This document shows, one piece after another, positions 8,255 through 16,498 of a stretch of DNA of 64,000 bases (position 1 is the first letter of the stretch; each line of letters begins with the position of its first letter). Under the pieces are notes generated by a model. The model saw nothing but the letters and a program-made list of their open reading frames with translations. It made no database searches and was not told the origin of the DNA. A program made the translations under genes and the position numbers. The stretch spans positions 25,272-89,271 of the forward strand of contig NZ_JAGFNP010000017.1 of NCBI RefSeq assembly GCF_017592475.1. The letters are read 5' to 3'. The DNA is from Glycomyces niveus (GTDB lineage Bacteria; Actinomycetota; Actinomycetes; Mycobacteriales; Micromonosporaceae).

Positions 8255-8535
8255 CGAGGACCAGCGGATGCTCCTCAGGGGAGCGCGGCCATTGCCGCGC
8301 TCGGCATCTGCGCCCTCGCCGACCAGGTCGATCCAGGCCCAGTCGTAGCGGCGCAGTCGTTTCGCTCCGTTCCCGGCCGAGCGCCTCTGCCAGGCGATCC
8401 CGGCCTGCTCGATCGCCTCCGCGGCCGTGGTCTTCCCCGATTCGACAACGACCGGGGTGGTGGAGGAGACGGCCAGGACATAGGACAGTCCTCGCCGCCT
8501 GAGCCGTGCCCGAAGCGCAAGTAGAGGCGGACATC
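8255..8535 (-). pseudogene. IS701-family transposase fragment
   Basis: The minus strand encodes GLSYVLAVSSTTPVV followed by AWQRRSAGNGAKRLRRYDWAWIDL. This text is characteristic of the middle of IS701-like DDE transposases of actinomycetes. Neither end of the transposase nor terminal inverted repeats are visible. The piece abuts the rep remnant, so an insertion and deletion probably destroyed both genes. Confidence 0.65.
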
Positions 8536-8665
8536 GACCGCCGCGTGCCGCGATCATCGTTTCCGCCCTGCGCCATGCAAGGTCTAACGAGCGGGGCTTG
8601 GAGTGACGGTAACCACAATTTGATCTGTCTGGGTTCGGCGCGGGATAGCCGCGCCTCTCCACCAG

Positions 8666-8677
8666 AATGTGCACATT
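8666..8677. promoter_or_regulatory. 12-bp palindrome upstream of the RCC1 gene
   Basis: AATGTGCACATT is a perfect palindrome in a locally AT-richer stretch 116 bp before the RCC1 gene. It could be a repressor operator for that gene or a relic of rep control. No regulator can be assigned. Confidence 0.3.
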
Positions 8678-8793
8678 GGAAACATGAACGTCGGTTTGTT
8701 CCGAGTGTGCCTGCGCGTTCACCTGTGGGCTGCCTCGATTGGCCGTAGGTTCGGAGTTTCCATCGGACAGCACGACCTCAAGGAGGAGGGTGC

Positions 8794-10677
8794 ATGGGTT
8801 CTGGAATGCGACGAGGGCTTGCGGCCGCGGTGACGATCGCCGCGGTCGCCGGGTCCGTCGTGACGGGGGTGCCGGCTGCCGCGGCCACCGGCGACGAGGT
8901 CCTGACTTGGGGCCGCAATCAATACGGCCAGTTGGGGAACGGCGCCACGAATGCCGCAGGGGAGCCGATCCTCGGCCCGGTCGCACTGCCCGCCGGCACC
9001 AGTGTGACCGCGGTGAGCGGCGGCTATGGGTTCTCCATCGCCCTGACCACCGACGGCGAGGTCCTCGCGTGGGGCCAGAACGACGTCGGCCAGCTCGGCG
9101 AGGATTCGTTCACCAACAGCACCGAGCCCGTCGAGGTCGACCTCCCCGACGGCGTGTCGATCGAAGCGATCGCCGTGGGTGACGACCACATTCTGGCGCT
9201 CACCGCGGACGGCGCCGTGCTGGCGTGGGGTTACAACGAGTGGGGCCAGCTCGGGAACGGCACGAACGATGAGAGCGGTGTTCCCGTCGAGGTCCAGCTC
9301 CCGGCAGGGACCACCGTCACTGCCATTGAGGCCGGTGCCGGACACAGCCTCGCGCTCACCGCCGAGGGCACGGTCTTCGCCTGGGGCGACAACGACTTCG
9401 GCCAAGTCGGCGACGGCACCACCACCGAACGGACCACGCCGGTCGAGATCCCCCTTCCCGATGACGCGACCGCGACCATGATCGCCGGCGGTGACGACCA
9501 CAGCCTGGCTCTGACCTCCAGCGGCGAACTGCTGGCGTGGGGCTACAACGGCGGCGGCCAGATCGGCGACGGGACCACCACGACCCGGACGTCGCCGGTG
9601 AGCGTCCACCTCCCGGCCGACACCGAGGTCGCCGCCATCGCCGGTGCGAGCGGGTTCCAGAGCTTCGCGATCACCGCCAACGGCGAGCTGCTGGCCTGGG
9701 GCGACAACTCGTACGGCCAGATCGGCGACGGGACCAACACCAGGCGCACCGAGCCGGTGTCCGTCCACATGCCCGACGGCACCGAGGTCACCGCCGTCGA
9801 CTCAGGCGACGACCACGCCATCGCGCTCACCTCGGACGGCGCCGTGTACGGCTGGGGATACAACCGCTACGGCCAAGTCGGCGACGGGACCACCACCAAC
9901 CGCAACGAGCCGGTCCAGGTCGTGCAGCCGGAGGCGTACGCTTTCGTCGCCATCGGCGTCGGCAGCTACCACAGCCTCGCGATCGCGCAGTCGCCGCAGA
10001 CCGCGACCACGCTCACCGCCGACCCGCTCGAAGCCGAGCTCGGCGACGAGGTGACGTTGACCGCCGAGGTCGCCTGCACGACCGGCACGCCGACCGGCAC
10101 GGTCGCCTTCTTCGTCGACGGCGAGGAGTTCGGCACCGCCGCACTCGAAGAAGGCGTCGCGGTGCTCGTCACCGATGCGCTGACCGAAGGGGAGCGCGAG
10201 ATCGTCGCCCACTACGAAGGTGACGGCCTCTGCCCGCCTTCCGACTCCGAGCCCGTCACCGTCACCGTGACGTACACCGAATGCGACTTCCCGCCGTATG
10301 AAGACGGGGGCGAGGACGTCGACGGGGACGGTGACGGCGACGACCTGCCCTCCGACGACGGCACTGATGGTGATGGCGACGGCGACACCGATGATCCGCC
10401 CTCGGACGGCGACGGCACCGACCCGCCTTCCGGCAGTGACGGGGACGGCGACGGCGCGCCCGGCACTGACGGCGGCAGCTTGACTGCGAGCGACTTCAAC
10501 GGCGGTGACCCGCCGTTTCCCGGTGGCGAAGCGGAGCAGCCGGGCCCCTGCCAGGGTCTGCCCGAGACCGGCAACAACACCAGCGTCGCCGCGGCGGCCG
10601 GTCTCGCAGTGGCGGCGCTGGGAACGCTGCTGCTCATGGCGGCCCGACTGATGCGCAAGCTCGCTGGAAAGCGATAG
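8794..10677 (+). CDS. Cell-wall-anchored RCC1-repeat beta-propeller protein (LPETG)
   Basis: This is a 627-residue exported surface protein. A signal peptide ending near AAAATG is followed by seven RCC1-type repeats (about 34-395), each with WG-N-GQ-GxG and a following ALT block, enough for one closed seven-bladed propeller. Next comes an Ig-like domain (about 400-490), an Asp/Gly-rich, possibly Ca-binding linker, then LPETG (589-593), a hydrophobic segment and a basic tail, the full sortase signal. AGGAGG lies 6-8 nt before the ATG. Target or ligand is unknown. It sits inside the mobile element but has host-like codon use, so it may confer a surface trait such as adhesion. Confidence 0.9.
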   Translation: MGSGMRRGLAAAVTIAAVAGSVVTGVPAAAATGDEVLTWGRNQYGQLGNGATNAAGEPILGPVALPAGTSVTAVSGGYGFSIALTTDGEVLAWGQNDVGQLGEDSFTNSTEPVEVDLPDGVSIEAIAVGDDHILALTADGAVLAWGYNEWGQLGNGTNDESGVPVEVQLPAGTTVTAIEAGAGHSLALTAEGTVFAWGDNDFGQVGDGTTTERTTPVEIPLPDDATATMIAGGDDHSLALTSSGELLAWGYNGGGQIGDGTTTTRTSPVSVHLPADTEVAAIAGASGFQSFAITANGELLAWGDNSYGQIGDGTNTRRTEPVSVHMPDGTEVTAVDSGDDHAIALTSDGAVYGWGYNRYGQVGDGTTTNRNEPVQVVQPEAYAFVAIGVGSYHSLAIAQSPQTATTLTADPLEAELGDEVTLTAEVACTTGTPTGTVAFFVDGEEFGTAALEEGVAVLVTDALTEGEREIVAHYEGDGLCPPSDSEPVTVTVTYTECDFPPYEDGGEDVDGDGDGDDLPSDDGTDGDGDGDTDDPPSDGDGTDPPSGSDGDGDGAPGTDGGSLTASDFNGGDPPFPGGEAEQPGPCQGLPETGNNTSVAAAAGLAVAALGTLLLMAARLMRKLAGKR

Positions 10678-10702
10678 CGAACGAACCGGCCGTGCCCAGT
10701 AC

Positions 10703-10741
10703 GGAGCCGCTCAGCGACGAGCATCGTCGCTGAGCGGCTCC
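10703..10741 (+). terminator. Strong hairpin after the RCC1 gene
   Basis: A perfect 18-bp stem with a GCA loop starts 26 nt after the stop codon. No T tract follows, which is common in high-GC actinobacteria. Confidence 0.8.
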
Positions 10742-11114
10742 GGGGCGCGGTATCGGAATTGCGCCCGGGTTCGTGGATCCATGTGCCGGAGGCGGGACTT
10801 AGCTTGCGTTTTAACCTGTTTAGCCTGTGCTGCAGGGTGTTTGAAAGCATCCTGAGGTCGATGGTTCATCATCGTCGTTGTGCCACAAGAGTTCGCGACT
10901 GCATCCGCTACTGAGCCGGGGCAAGCCAGGACGGCCGGCGACCCGTCAGCTTTGTCGGCGTTTCGTGGTGCGTTCTATGCTGCGATCGGTGCTCCTGCTC
11001 CTGCTCCTGCTCCTGCTGATGCGGTGTACTGGTGCCGATCGGCACCAGTGGATACGCTGTCTATCAGATCAAGCCCAACGGCAATGTCGTTTTCAAGACA
11101 ATCCTGGAGCGTCG
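10742..11114. other. Intergenic stretch with a GCTCCT microsatellite
   Basis: No gene is supported. A frame is open from 10878 into the following gene, but its product is low-complexity. Around 10987-11015 there are four tandem copies of a GCTCCT-like hexamer. The region is poorer in GC than the flanks. Confidence 0.5.
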
Positions 11115-11474
11115 ATGACTTCGCAAGATGAAGCAACCCTGAGTGAGTCCTTCTGGCTGCTAGGGGATGGCGAAGAGAAATTGGTGCAGCGGATTCTGAA
11201 GCGGCGGTTTCCGCAGACCTATTCAGATCTCTCGACAAGCCTGGAGACTGCTGACCCGATGGAGGTGGTTTATCCGGGAAATCCAGACGAATATTCAGAC
11301 GTTGTTCGAGAGTTGATAGTCCTGCTGGCTCCTGTGAACGGAGATATCTCAAAGATTGGCGATTCAGAACTAGAACATCTCGTTATCGAGGCGCTGCACC
11401 GATGTTTTGGAGAAGAAGCGGATGGTCCCAGGGTAGTAAACGTAGTGCGTCTACTCCGGCAACTTCGACCTTGA
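11115..11474 (+). CDS. Small acidic hypothetical protein (119 aa), possibly immunity-type
   Basis: ATG at 11115 is chosen because GGAG stands 6 nt upstream and the product becomes protein-like from here (MTSQDEATLSESFWLLGDGE). It is acidic and predicted soluble, with no signal peptide or membrane helix. I do not recognise a family. Its size, acidity and position among other orphan small genes resemble immunity proteins of contact-dependent or polymorphic toxin systems, but no toxin gene is adjacent. Codon use is less GC-biased than in the chromosomal flanks, consistent with transfer. Confidence 0.6.
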   Translation: MTSQDEATLSESFWLLGDGEEKLVQRILKRRFPQTYSDLSTSLETADPMEVVYPGNPDEYSDVVRELIVLLAPVNGDISKIGDSELEHLVIEALHRCFGEEADGPRVVNVVRLLRQLRP

Positions 11475-11656
11475 AATCTCACCTAGCTTGCGCTTTAATC
11501 TCTGGGCCGTTCCGGTGTGAGATGACCCCGGCGGCCATGATCCGGACCCGGTGGTCGGCCTGGAGCTCATGACGCCTGGCTCCGAGCTGTAGTCTTCCGC
11601 CCGGTGGAGTGACCATCGCGATCTGACGAGTTCGCGGACCGATCCAGGAGGGTCAT

Positions 11657-12070
11657 GTGGAGGACGAAGAGCCCGTACGATTTTCTGAAATCGGTATGGA
11701 CGATGTCGACTATGTGGTCAAGATGGTGACGATGGATGAGCTTGTTGCGGCTCATGAGCTTTCGAAGGAACGGCGTTGGGGAGCCGCTTGGAGTTCAACT
11801 GATGCTCTGAGGGCGGAGCTAGATCCGTCCTCCCCGAAGTTCCTGCTCCCTGCCATGAGAAATGCAGCTGGTGACATGGAGGTTGAGTCCTTGCGTTGCC
11901 ATCTCTGGTTTCTCCCTCGCCAGGGACCAAAGCTCGGTCGCGCAACGACCTTCGATATCGAGCTCACTCGCTTTCGAGCAATGCGAACATGCGAGAGGTT
12001 GCGAAGCCGTTGTGTGGCTCCCGTTTTCGTGCCAGCAGAAGTTGTACCTCTTCTAGCACGGACCCAGTAG
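11657..12070 (+). CDS. Hypothetical protein, probably 3'-truncated
   Basis: GTG at 11657 follows AGGAGG by 6-7 nt. About the first 110 residues look like a real soluble domain (MEDEEPVRFSEIGMDDV... LRCHLWFLPRQG... FDIELTRFRAM). The C-terminal residues run into antisense of an oxidoreductase fragment, so the natural C-terminus has probably been lost. An ATG two bases earlier opens only a 25-codon frame. I do not recognise the family. It is one of several small, lower-GC island genes. Confidence 0.5.
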   Translation: MEDEEPVRFSEIGMDDVDYVVKMVTMDELVAAHELSKERRWGAAWSSTDALRAELDPSSPKFLLPAMRNAAGDMEVESLRCHLWFLPRQGPKLGRATTFDIELTRFRAMRTCERLRSRCVAPVFVPAEVVPLLARTQ

Positions 12071-12200
12071 TTCGGCGGTGCAGTTCGAGCGCGCCGAGGG
12101 CGGCGACTGACATGCCTTGCCCGTAGACAGGATCGACGGTGGCGACCGCGTCGCCGAGCACGAGGAATCCGAGACGCCCTGCAGCATGCGACGGTCTATC
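12065..12200 (-). pseudogene. FAD-dependent monooxygenase fragment
   Basis: The minus strand encodes GFLVLGDAVATVDPVYGQGM followed by SVAALGALEL. This is the GD motif that contacts FAD ribose in group A flavin monooxygenases. Neither the N-terminal Rossmann motif nor the rest is present, so only about 45 codons survive. Confidence 0.7.
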
Positions 12201-12541
12201 GAAGCGACGCGCTCGCGTTTGTCTCATGGATCAACAATGTTGGCTTCGATGAGATTGCCCCGCGCTATAGGCATGCCGGCGAGGAGCAAACCCGCCAAGC
12301 CATAGAGTCCGGCCAAGATTCGGCCCGTGAGGGACATGTGAGTCAGATTACCGGGCTGGTGGCCCGAGCACTTGCGCCGGTTCTCCGGAGAGGCGACGTG
12401 CAAGAATGGCAGTGAAACTTCAATACCATTGTGGCGCTTGGTGTTACAGAGATCCGGTATCAACTTGGATGCTGTTCTTGATGGTTGAGTACGGCGATAG
12501 CACGAGCGGTTTGTGTGGCCAAGCAAGGGTCGCAGCGGAGC
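12201..12541. other. No supported gene
   Basis: A minus-strand frame ends with a short hydrophobic peptide (MSLTGRILAGLYGLAGLLLA, start near 12338) that could be the beginning of a truncated membrane protein. Nothing else is recognisable. Confidence 0.4.
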
Positions 12542-12724
12542 CTATGCAGGATGCACCATTTCTTGAGCGGGCGAAGACGCGCTCGCCGGGCGCGCGCGGG
12601 TGGCGCCCGAACCCGGCAGGCCGGCATCGATCAACGTGACGGATCGGCCGCGCCCGGCCAGGTGGTACGCCAGTGATGCCCCGATGATGCCGGCGCCAAC
12701 CACGACAATGCTTCCCTCCGCCAT
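12542..12724 (-). pseudogene. FAD-dependent oxidoreductase (DAO family), N-terminal fragment
   Basis: ATG near 12724 opens MAEGSIVVVGAGIIGASLAY, the GxGxxG dinucleotide-binding fold, and continues to GLPGSGAT, typical of D-amino-acid-oxidase-like enzymes. After about 45 residues homology ends and a stop follows. Its start codon region overlaps, on the other strand, the beginning of a ketosynthase fragment, so this is a recombination junction. Confidence 0.72.
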
Positions 12725-13510
12725 GGCACCGGCACTCCGACAGGCGACGGCGTCGAGCTCGCCACGCTCAACCGGCACTTTGGCGACGCCCGTCCCCACT
12801 CAGTGGCAATCGGATCCGTCAAGTCCCAGATCGGGCACACGAAGGCGGCCGCGGGGGCAGCGGGCCTCATCAAGATGGCGATGGCGCTGCACGACAAGAT
12901 CCTTCCGCCGCACATCAACGCCGACGAGCCGTGCGAGGAGGCGACCCGTGCCAAAGGCGCCGTCTACGTCAACGGCACCGCGCGGCCATGGATCAGGGAG
13001 CCGCACCGGCCTCTGCGGCGAGGGGGCGTCTCCTCGTTCGGTTTTGGCGGCGTCAACTTCCATGTGGTGCTTGAGGAGCACGACGACCCGGCCGGCAGGC
13101 TGTCGCACAGAGTCCCGTTCGCCTGCCTCTGGCACGCCCCCGACCCCGCAGTGCTGCTCGACCGGCTCACCTCGGGAGCGCCTGCCGATCCTGAAGCCGC
13201 GATCCCACCCGATCACGCTCGGATCGGGTTCGTCGCCGCCGACGAAGGCGACTACGACACCCGGCTCACGGCGGCCGTCACCGAGCTGCGCGACCGTATC
13301 GACGCCGACGAGTGGAACCGTGACGGCGTCTTCTACCGCCGCAGCGCGGGAGGCGACGGCAGCCGGGTTGCGGCGCTGTTCACCGGGCAGGGCAGCCAGT
13401 ACCCGGGCATGGGGCACGATGCGACGAACGCCTTCCCGCCGGTGAAGGCCGCATTCGACGAAGCCAACCTCATCGGCCCAGGGCAACCGCCCCTGTCCGA
13501 AGTCGTGTTC
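12721..13510 (+). pseudogene. Polyketide/PUFA synthase fragment: end of KS and start of AT domain
   Basis: The frame lacks a start and opens in the KS motif HGTGTPTGDGVELATLNRHF. It continues with SVKSQIGHTKAAAGAAG (second active-site His), SSFGFGGVNFHVVLEEH and then the acyltransferase opening ALFTGQGSQYPGMG. The order KS-linker-AT is that of iterative type I synthases such as PfaA-like or enediyne types. Both ends are missing and the reading frame degrades near 13510-13560. It cannot make a functional enzyme and is a relic, not a biosynthetic cluster. Confidence 0.85.
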
Positions 13511-13834
13511 CCACCCTCGGGAACCGGCAGGCCACGGCGAGCGAACGGCTATCCACAGGCCATCCACAACCGGAGATGGCGACCGGGGCCATCGGAACCA
13601 TCCAAACCCGACCCTTCGTGGAAGCCGACACGCATACCGCCTTTGTGGGACCTGCCGGCCGTGTCGTGACCTGTCAGGCAGGGGACCAATCCGTCGCGTC
13701 CGGAGTCGCAGACAGCCGAGACAGCGATGCTGCGCCACCGCGGCCGGAAGTCGCGGTCGAGTGACGCGAGTCCGGCTGGACTCGCCCGAATGACGGTGCG
13801 TTCGTCGCAAGCGGGTTCGGCCTTGCCAGCAGCG
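13511..13834. other. Degenerate sequence after the PKS fragment
   Basis: The PKS frame stays open to 13669 but its product becomes low-complexity. No independent gene is supported. Confidence 0.4.
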
Positions 13835-14155
13835 CTATGAGATCTCGTAGTGGATCTCCATGTCCTCGCCGAAGCAGTTCAGGGCAAGGTTGCGAAACCG
13901 CTGCACGAGGTCGCTTTCGTGCTCCTCGACGACGCGGACCAACCGGTTGAGTTCGTCGACCAGGTCGAGGGCGTCGGTGCCGCGCGCGAGCATGAGGTTC
14001 CGATGCGGCCTGATCCGGCCGAGCATGGCGTACCCGTCGTACTTCCGCGCCAGGGCGTTGAAATCGCCGTCGAGCGCTTGGCTGCTGTGGATGTCGCCGA
14101 AACCTCGAGGTCGACCACCGGTTCCTATATAGAACCGGTACAGGACCATGTACAT
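13835..14155 (-). CDS. Hypothetical protein (106 aa)
   Basis: A compact soluble protein (MYMVLYRFYIGTGGRPRGFG to the end) with a mixed alpha/beta look, an acidic helix rich in Leu/Val (ALDLVDELNRLVRVVEEHE) and no membrane segment. Coding character is convincing: full amino-acid composition and a codon bias similar to the neighbouring island genes. I do not recognise a family. It lies 56 bp downstream of a DUF1963-like gene on the same strand and could be co-transcribed with it. An immunity-type role is a guess from context only. Confidence 0.55.
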   Translation of the reverse strand: MYMVLYRFYIGTGGRPRGFGDIHSSQALDGDFNALARKYDGYAMLGRIRPHRNLMLARGTDALDLVDELNRLVRVVEEHESDLVQRFRNLALNCFGEDMEIHYEIS

Positions 14156-14211
14156 CGCGAGTCCAATCTTGGTCGCAGGAGCTGGGTCAGAGCGGCATGC
14201 GGCCCATTAGG

Positions 14212-15222
14212 TCACACCATGACGGTCACGGGCGCGTGCGCTGGATCGGTGCCGCAGTGGAAGATTTGGAGGTCGTAGCCGCGGCCGATGGTGACGTCGA
14301 CATCGTTCCGGTGCTGGTTGTGCCACTCGGTCAGATGTTGTTCCTCTACTGGCATCCAGTACGCGACCGTGTCGGTGTCCCATTCGGACCCCGCCACGGT
14401 CAGCAGCGGTTCGGCCGGCGCACCGCACTCGCAGGTCACCTCGTGTGCACCGAACAGGGCCCAGGCGGTGCCCCAGCCGCCGGTCTTCCATCCTGGGACG
14501 ACCGCGATATCTCGGTACGACGTCCCAGGGTCCTCGTTGCCTTCCCACGCTTCGACCGCTTCGTGCAAGGGTTTTGGCAGCAGGTCGTAGTCGGGGTAGT
14601 CGGTGACCGGTTCGGGGGTGAGGGTGCACGGATGCGGCACGTACTCCTGGTACCCGACCACGGTCGACCCCGGTGGCCGAGCCGAGACGCCCGCGAAGCT
14701 GCCGGTGTCGCGCCAGTAGAGGTGCACGCTCGGCCAGGACTGGTGTGGTTCATGGTCGAACGGGCACCACAGCACTTGGAGCAGGTCGAACCAGTCGCCG
14801 AACGGCAAGCCTGGCACATCGCGATAGTAGAGCTGCGCGACGGGTATCAGGGTCTCGGGCGCGCCTGGGTCGGTCTCGCCCCAGGGGTTGCGGCCGGGGA
14901 GTCTCAGCCCGTCGAGGAACGCGCGCTCGTCGGGAGTGAACCGGTGGTTCCTCGGCAGGTGCGTCCTTGTCCGTGCCGTCTCGAGCATCTGCCGGCGCCG
15001 GGCGACTTCGTCAAGGGTCATCGCCTCATGCCAGATGTGCGATCGCCCGCACGTCGGCCAGGGGTCATCTTCGGGCCACAGCAGCGGCCCGCCGATGGAG
15101 GACTGGTCGGCGGTCGGCTTACCTCGGCGTGGATGCAGGCGGACTGCGGTGCGGGCGAGTGGCGAGAGCCCGGGCCACAGCGCGGTGACATCGACGGGGC
15201 GGGGCGGGGTAGTGAACGGCAT
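14212..15222 (-). CDS. DUF1963/YwqG-like hypothetical protein (336 aa)
   Basis: The soluble protein begins MPFTTPPRPVDVTALWPGL, then has SSIGGPLLWPEDDPWPTC, a block resembling the conserved GGxPxWPxxxxWPxC segment of YwqG/DUF1963 proteins. Further on it contains Trp-rich stretches and a CECG motif. No export signal is visible. YwqG-like genes often sit among immunity genes of bacterial toxin systems, but their molecular role is unclear. The gene precedes the 106-residue protein gene and follows a membrane protein gene, all leftward. Confidence 0.6.
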   Translation of the reverse strand: MPFTTPPRPVDVTALWPGLSPLARTAVRLHPRRGKPTADQSSIGGPLLWPEDDPWPTCGRSHIWHEAMTLDEVARRRQMLETARTRTHLPRNHRFTPDERAFLDGLRLPGRNPWGETDPGAPETLIPVAQLYYRDVPGLPFGDWFDLLQVLWCPFDHEPHQSWPSVHLYWRDTGSFAGVSARPPGSTVVGYQEYVPHPCTLTPEPVTDYPDYDLLPKPLHEAVEAWEGNEDPGTSYRDIAVVPGWKTGGWGTAWALFGAHEVTCECGAPAEPLLTVAGSEWDTDTVAYWMPVEEQHLTEWHNQHRNDVDVTIGRGYDLQIFHCGTDPAHAPVTVMV

Positions 15223-15242
15223 GGCGAAGTCGCTTCAGCACT

Positions 15243-15959
15243 TCAGCAGTCCGGCGCGGGGGTGATGCTGAACTGCATGTTGAGGTACGTCTCGGTTGAG
15301 CTCAGCGAGGTTACGGTCAGGTTGGCAGGACAGATGGTTTCACTGCTGCTAAGGATCTGGCCCGATTCCGGCAATTCTTCTGCGAGCACCGATGCGAACC
15401 ACTCGGTTCCCGCGACTTGATCTGCTCCGGTGACCGCCGCCGCGGTCCAGCAGGTGTTCAGGAAATCCTCGGTGGTATGAGTGCGGATGCCGAACGCGTG
15501 ACACGTGAACCAGTCGACGTTGTCGCCCTCGAATCCGATGGCCGCGAAGAGCGTCGCCCCGTCCTGCATCCCTTCGCCTGCGTAGTAGCCGCCGGTTTCG
15601 GGGTCGAAGCTGATCAGGTTTTCCGGCCGTTCGGTCTGGAGTGTGTCTTCTTCGGGCCAGACCAGTTCGAAGGCGTTGAAGGCGGCTTTCCATTCGCTGA
15701 TGCCGGTCTCAGTCGGCACGGAGGGAAGGGGCGCCTCGTTGACGAGGTCCGCGACGGTGGTGTCGTGCTCGACGATGTAGCCCCGGTTCGCGGCAAACCA
15801 GAACGTGAGGGGAAGGATGAAGAAGGCGAGCATCATGGCGCTGGCAACGAATTTCTTGGAATCACGCGGGGAGAAGAAGAACTGCACGAGCGCGAGTGCA
15901 ATAAGCGCGCCGGTGAGCGTCAGTCCCAAGGGGAGCGCGTGTTCGGCGATGAACCTCAT
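15243..15959 (-). CDS. Membrane protein of unknown function (238 aa)
   Basis: The start is taken as ATG at 15959 (MRFIAEHALPLG) behind AGGA. The frame is open further upstream, but that part belongs to another, frameshifted gene. Two membrane helices (about 8-30 and 40-62) are followed by a domain of about 175 residues with two Cys pairs, probably outside the membrane. I do not recognise the family. It ends 20 bp before the YwqG-like gene, suggesting an operon. Confidence 0.6.
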   Translation of the reverse strand: MRFIAEHALPLGLTLTGALIALALVQFFFSPRDSKKFVASAMMLAFFILPLTFWFAANRGYIVEHDTTVADLVNEAPLPSVPTETGISEWKAAFNAFELVWPEEDTLQTERPENLISFDPETGGYYAGEGMQDGATLFAAIGFEGDNVDWFTCHAFGIRTHTTEDFLNTCWTAAAVTGADQVAGTEWFASVLAEELPESGQILSSSETICPANLTVTSLSSTETYLNMQFSITPAPDC

Positions 15960-16079
15960 GCGCGGTCCTGCGAGAGGTGAAGCGGTGTCATGGGCGGGGT
16001 CGGGCTTTCCAGTTGTGGGTCGAGGGTCCGGCCAGTATACGGCCGAGCCGTGGTTGGGCGGTTCCGTCAACTGTCCGTG

Positions 16080-16498
16080 AACAGTCCAGTACCTAGCGGA
16101 TTGGCCGCCGAGTGATAACCGCTCCGGGATTGCAGCGAGTTGGACCACGCGATCATGCTCGACGCTGTATCCGAGGACAGGACTGTGGTGGTCGCCGCCT
16201 TCGGCATCCATGAGCACCGGCTTCCCCAGCCGCCGGCCGATGGCGGTGAGGAACCCGCAGAAGAGGTCCAGTTGTTCCTGACCTTGAAGCTCACGCAGGA
16301 CAGGATCGCGCTCGCCGCGGGGACCGGAAGCACTGCAAGCCCTTCGGTGTACTCGCACCTCCACCTGCGCTCGGCGACCAGGTCGAGGACCGCTTGCCAG
16401 TCCTCGGTTGAGGTCTGGGGGACGACGACGTCCGGAAGGGTTCCCATGAGCTCAGGGTCGAAGAGATCACGAACGGCATCCCAACGCAGATCACTCAC
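16080..16498 (-). pseudogene. Hypothetical (immunity-like) gene with a frameshift
   Basis: GTG at 16498 opens a good coding frame (MSDLRWDAVRDLFDPELMGT...) for about 68 residues. Near 16290 homologous text continues in another frame (RELQGQEQLDLFCGFLTAIG, then GKPVLMDAEGG). Together they look like one soluble protein of about 135 residues similar to small actinobacterial hypotheticals I have seen. The GTG overlaps the stop of the upstream membrane protein gene (GTGA), so the two were translationally coupled. A sequencing error is possible. Confidence 0.55.

Noticed and set aside
8742..8751. A partial match to the attachment core (CCGTAGGTT) near the RCC1 gene, possibly an internal att site
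   Set aside because: Only nine bases match and the flanks diverge, which is expected by chance.
12721..13510. A polyketide or PUFA biosynthetic gene cluster
   Set aside because: Only the end of a KS and the start of an AT are present, with no ACP, KR, complete AT or partner genes. It is a fragment.
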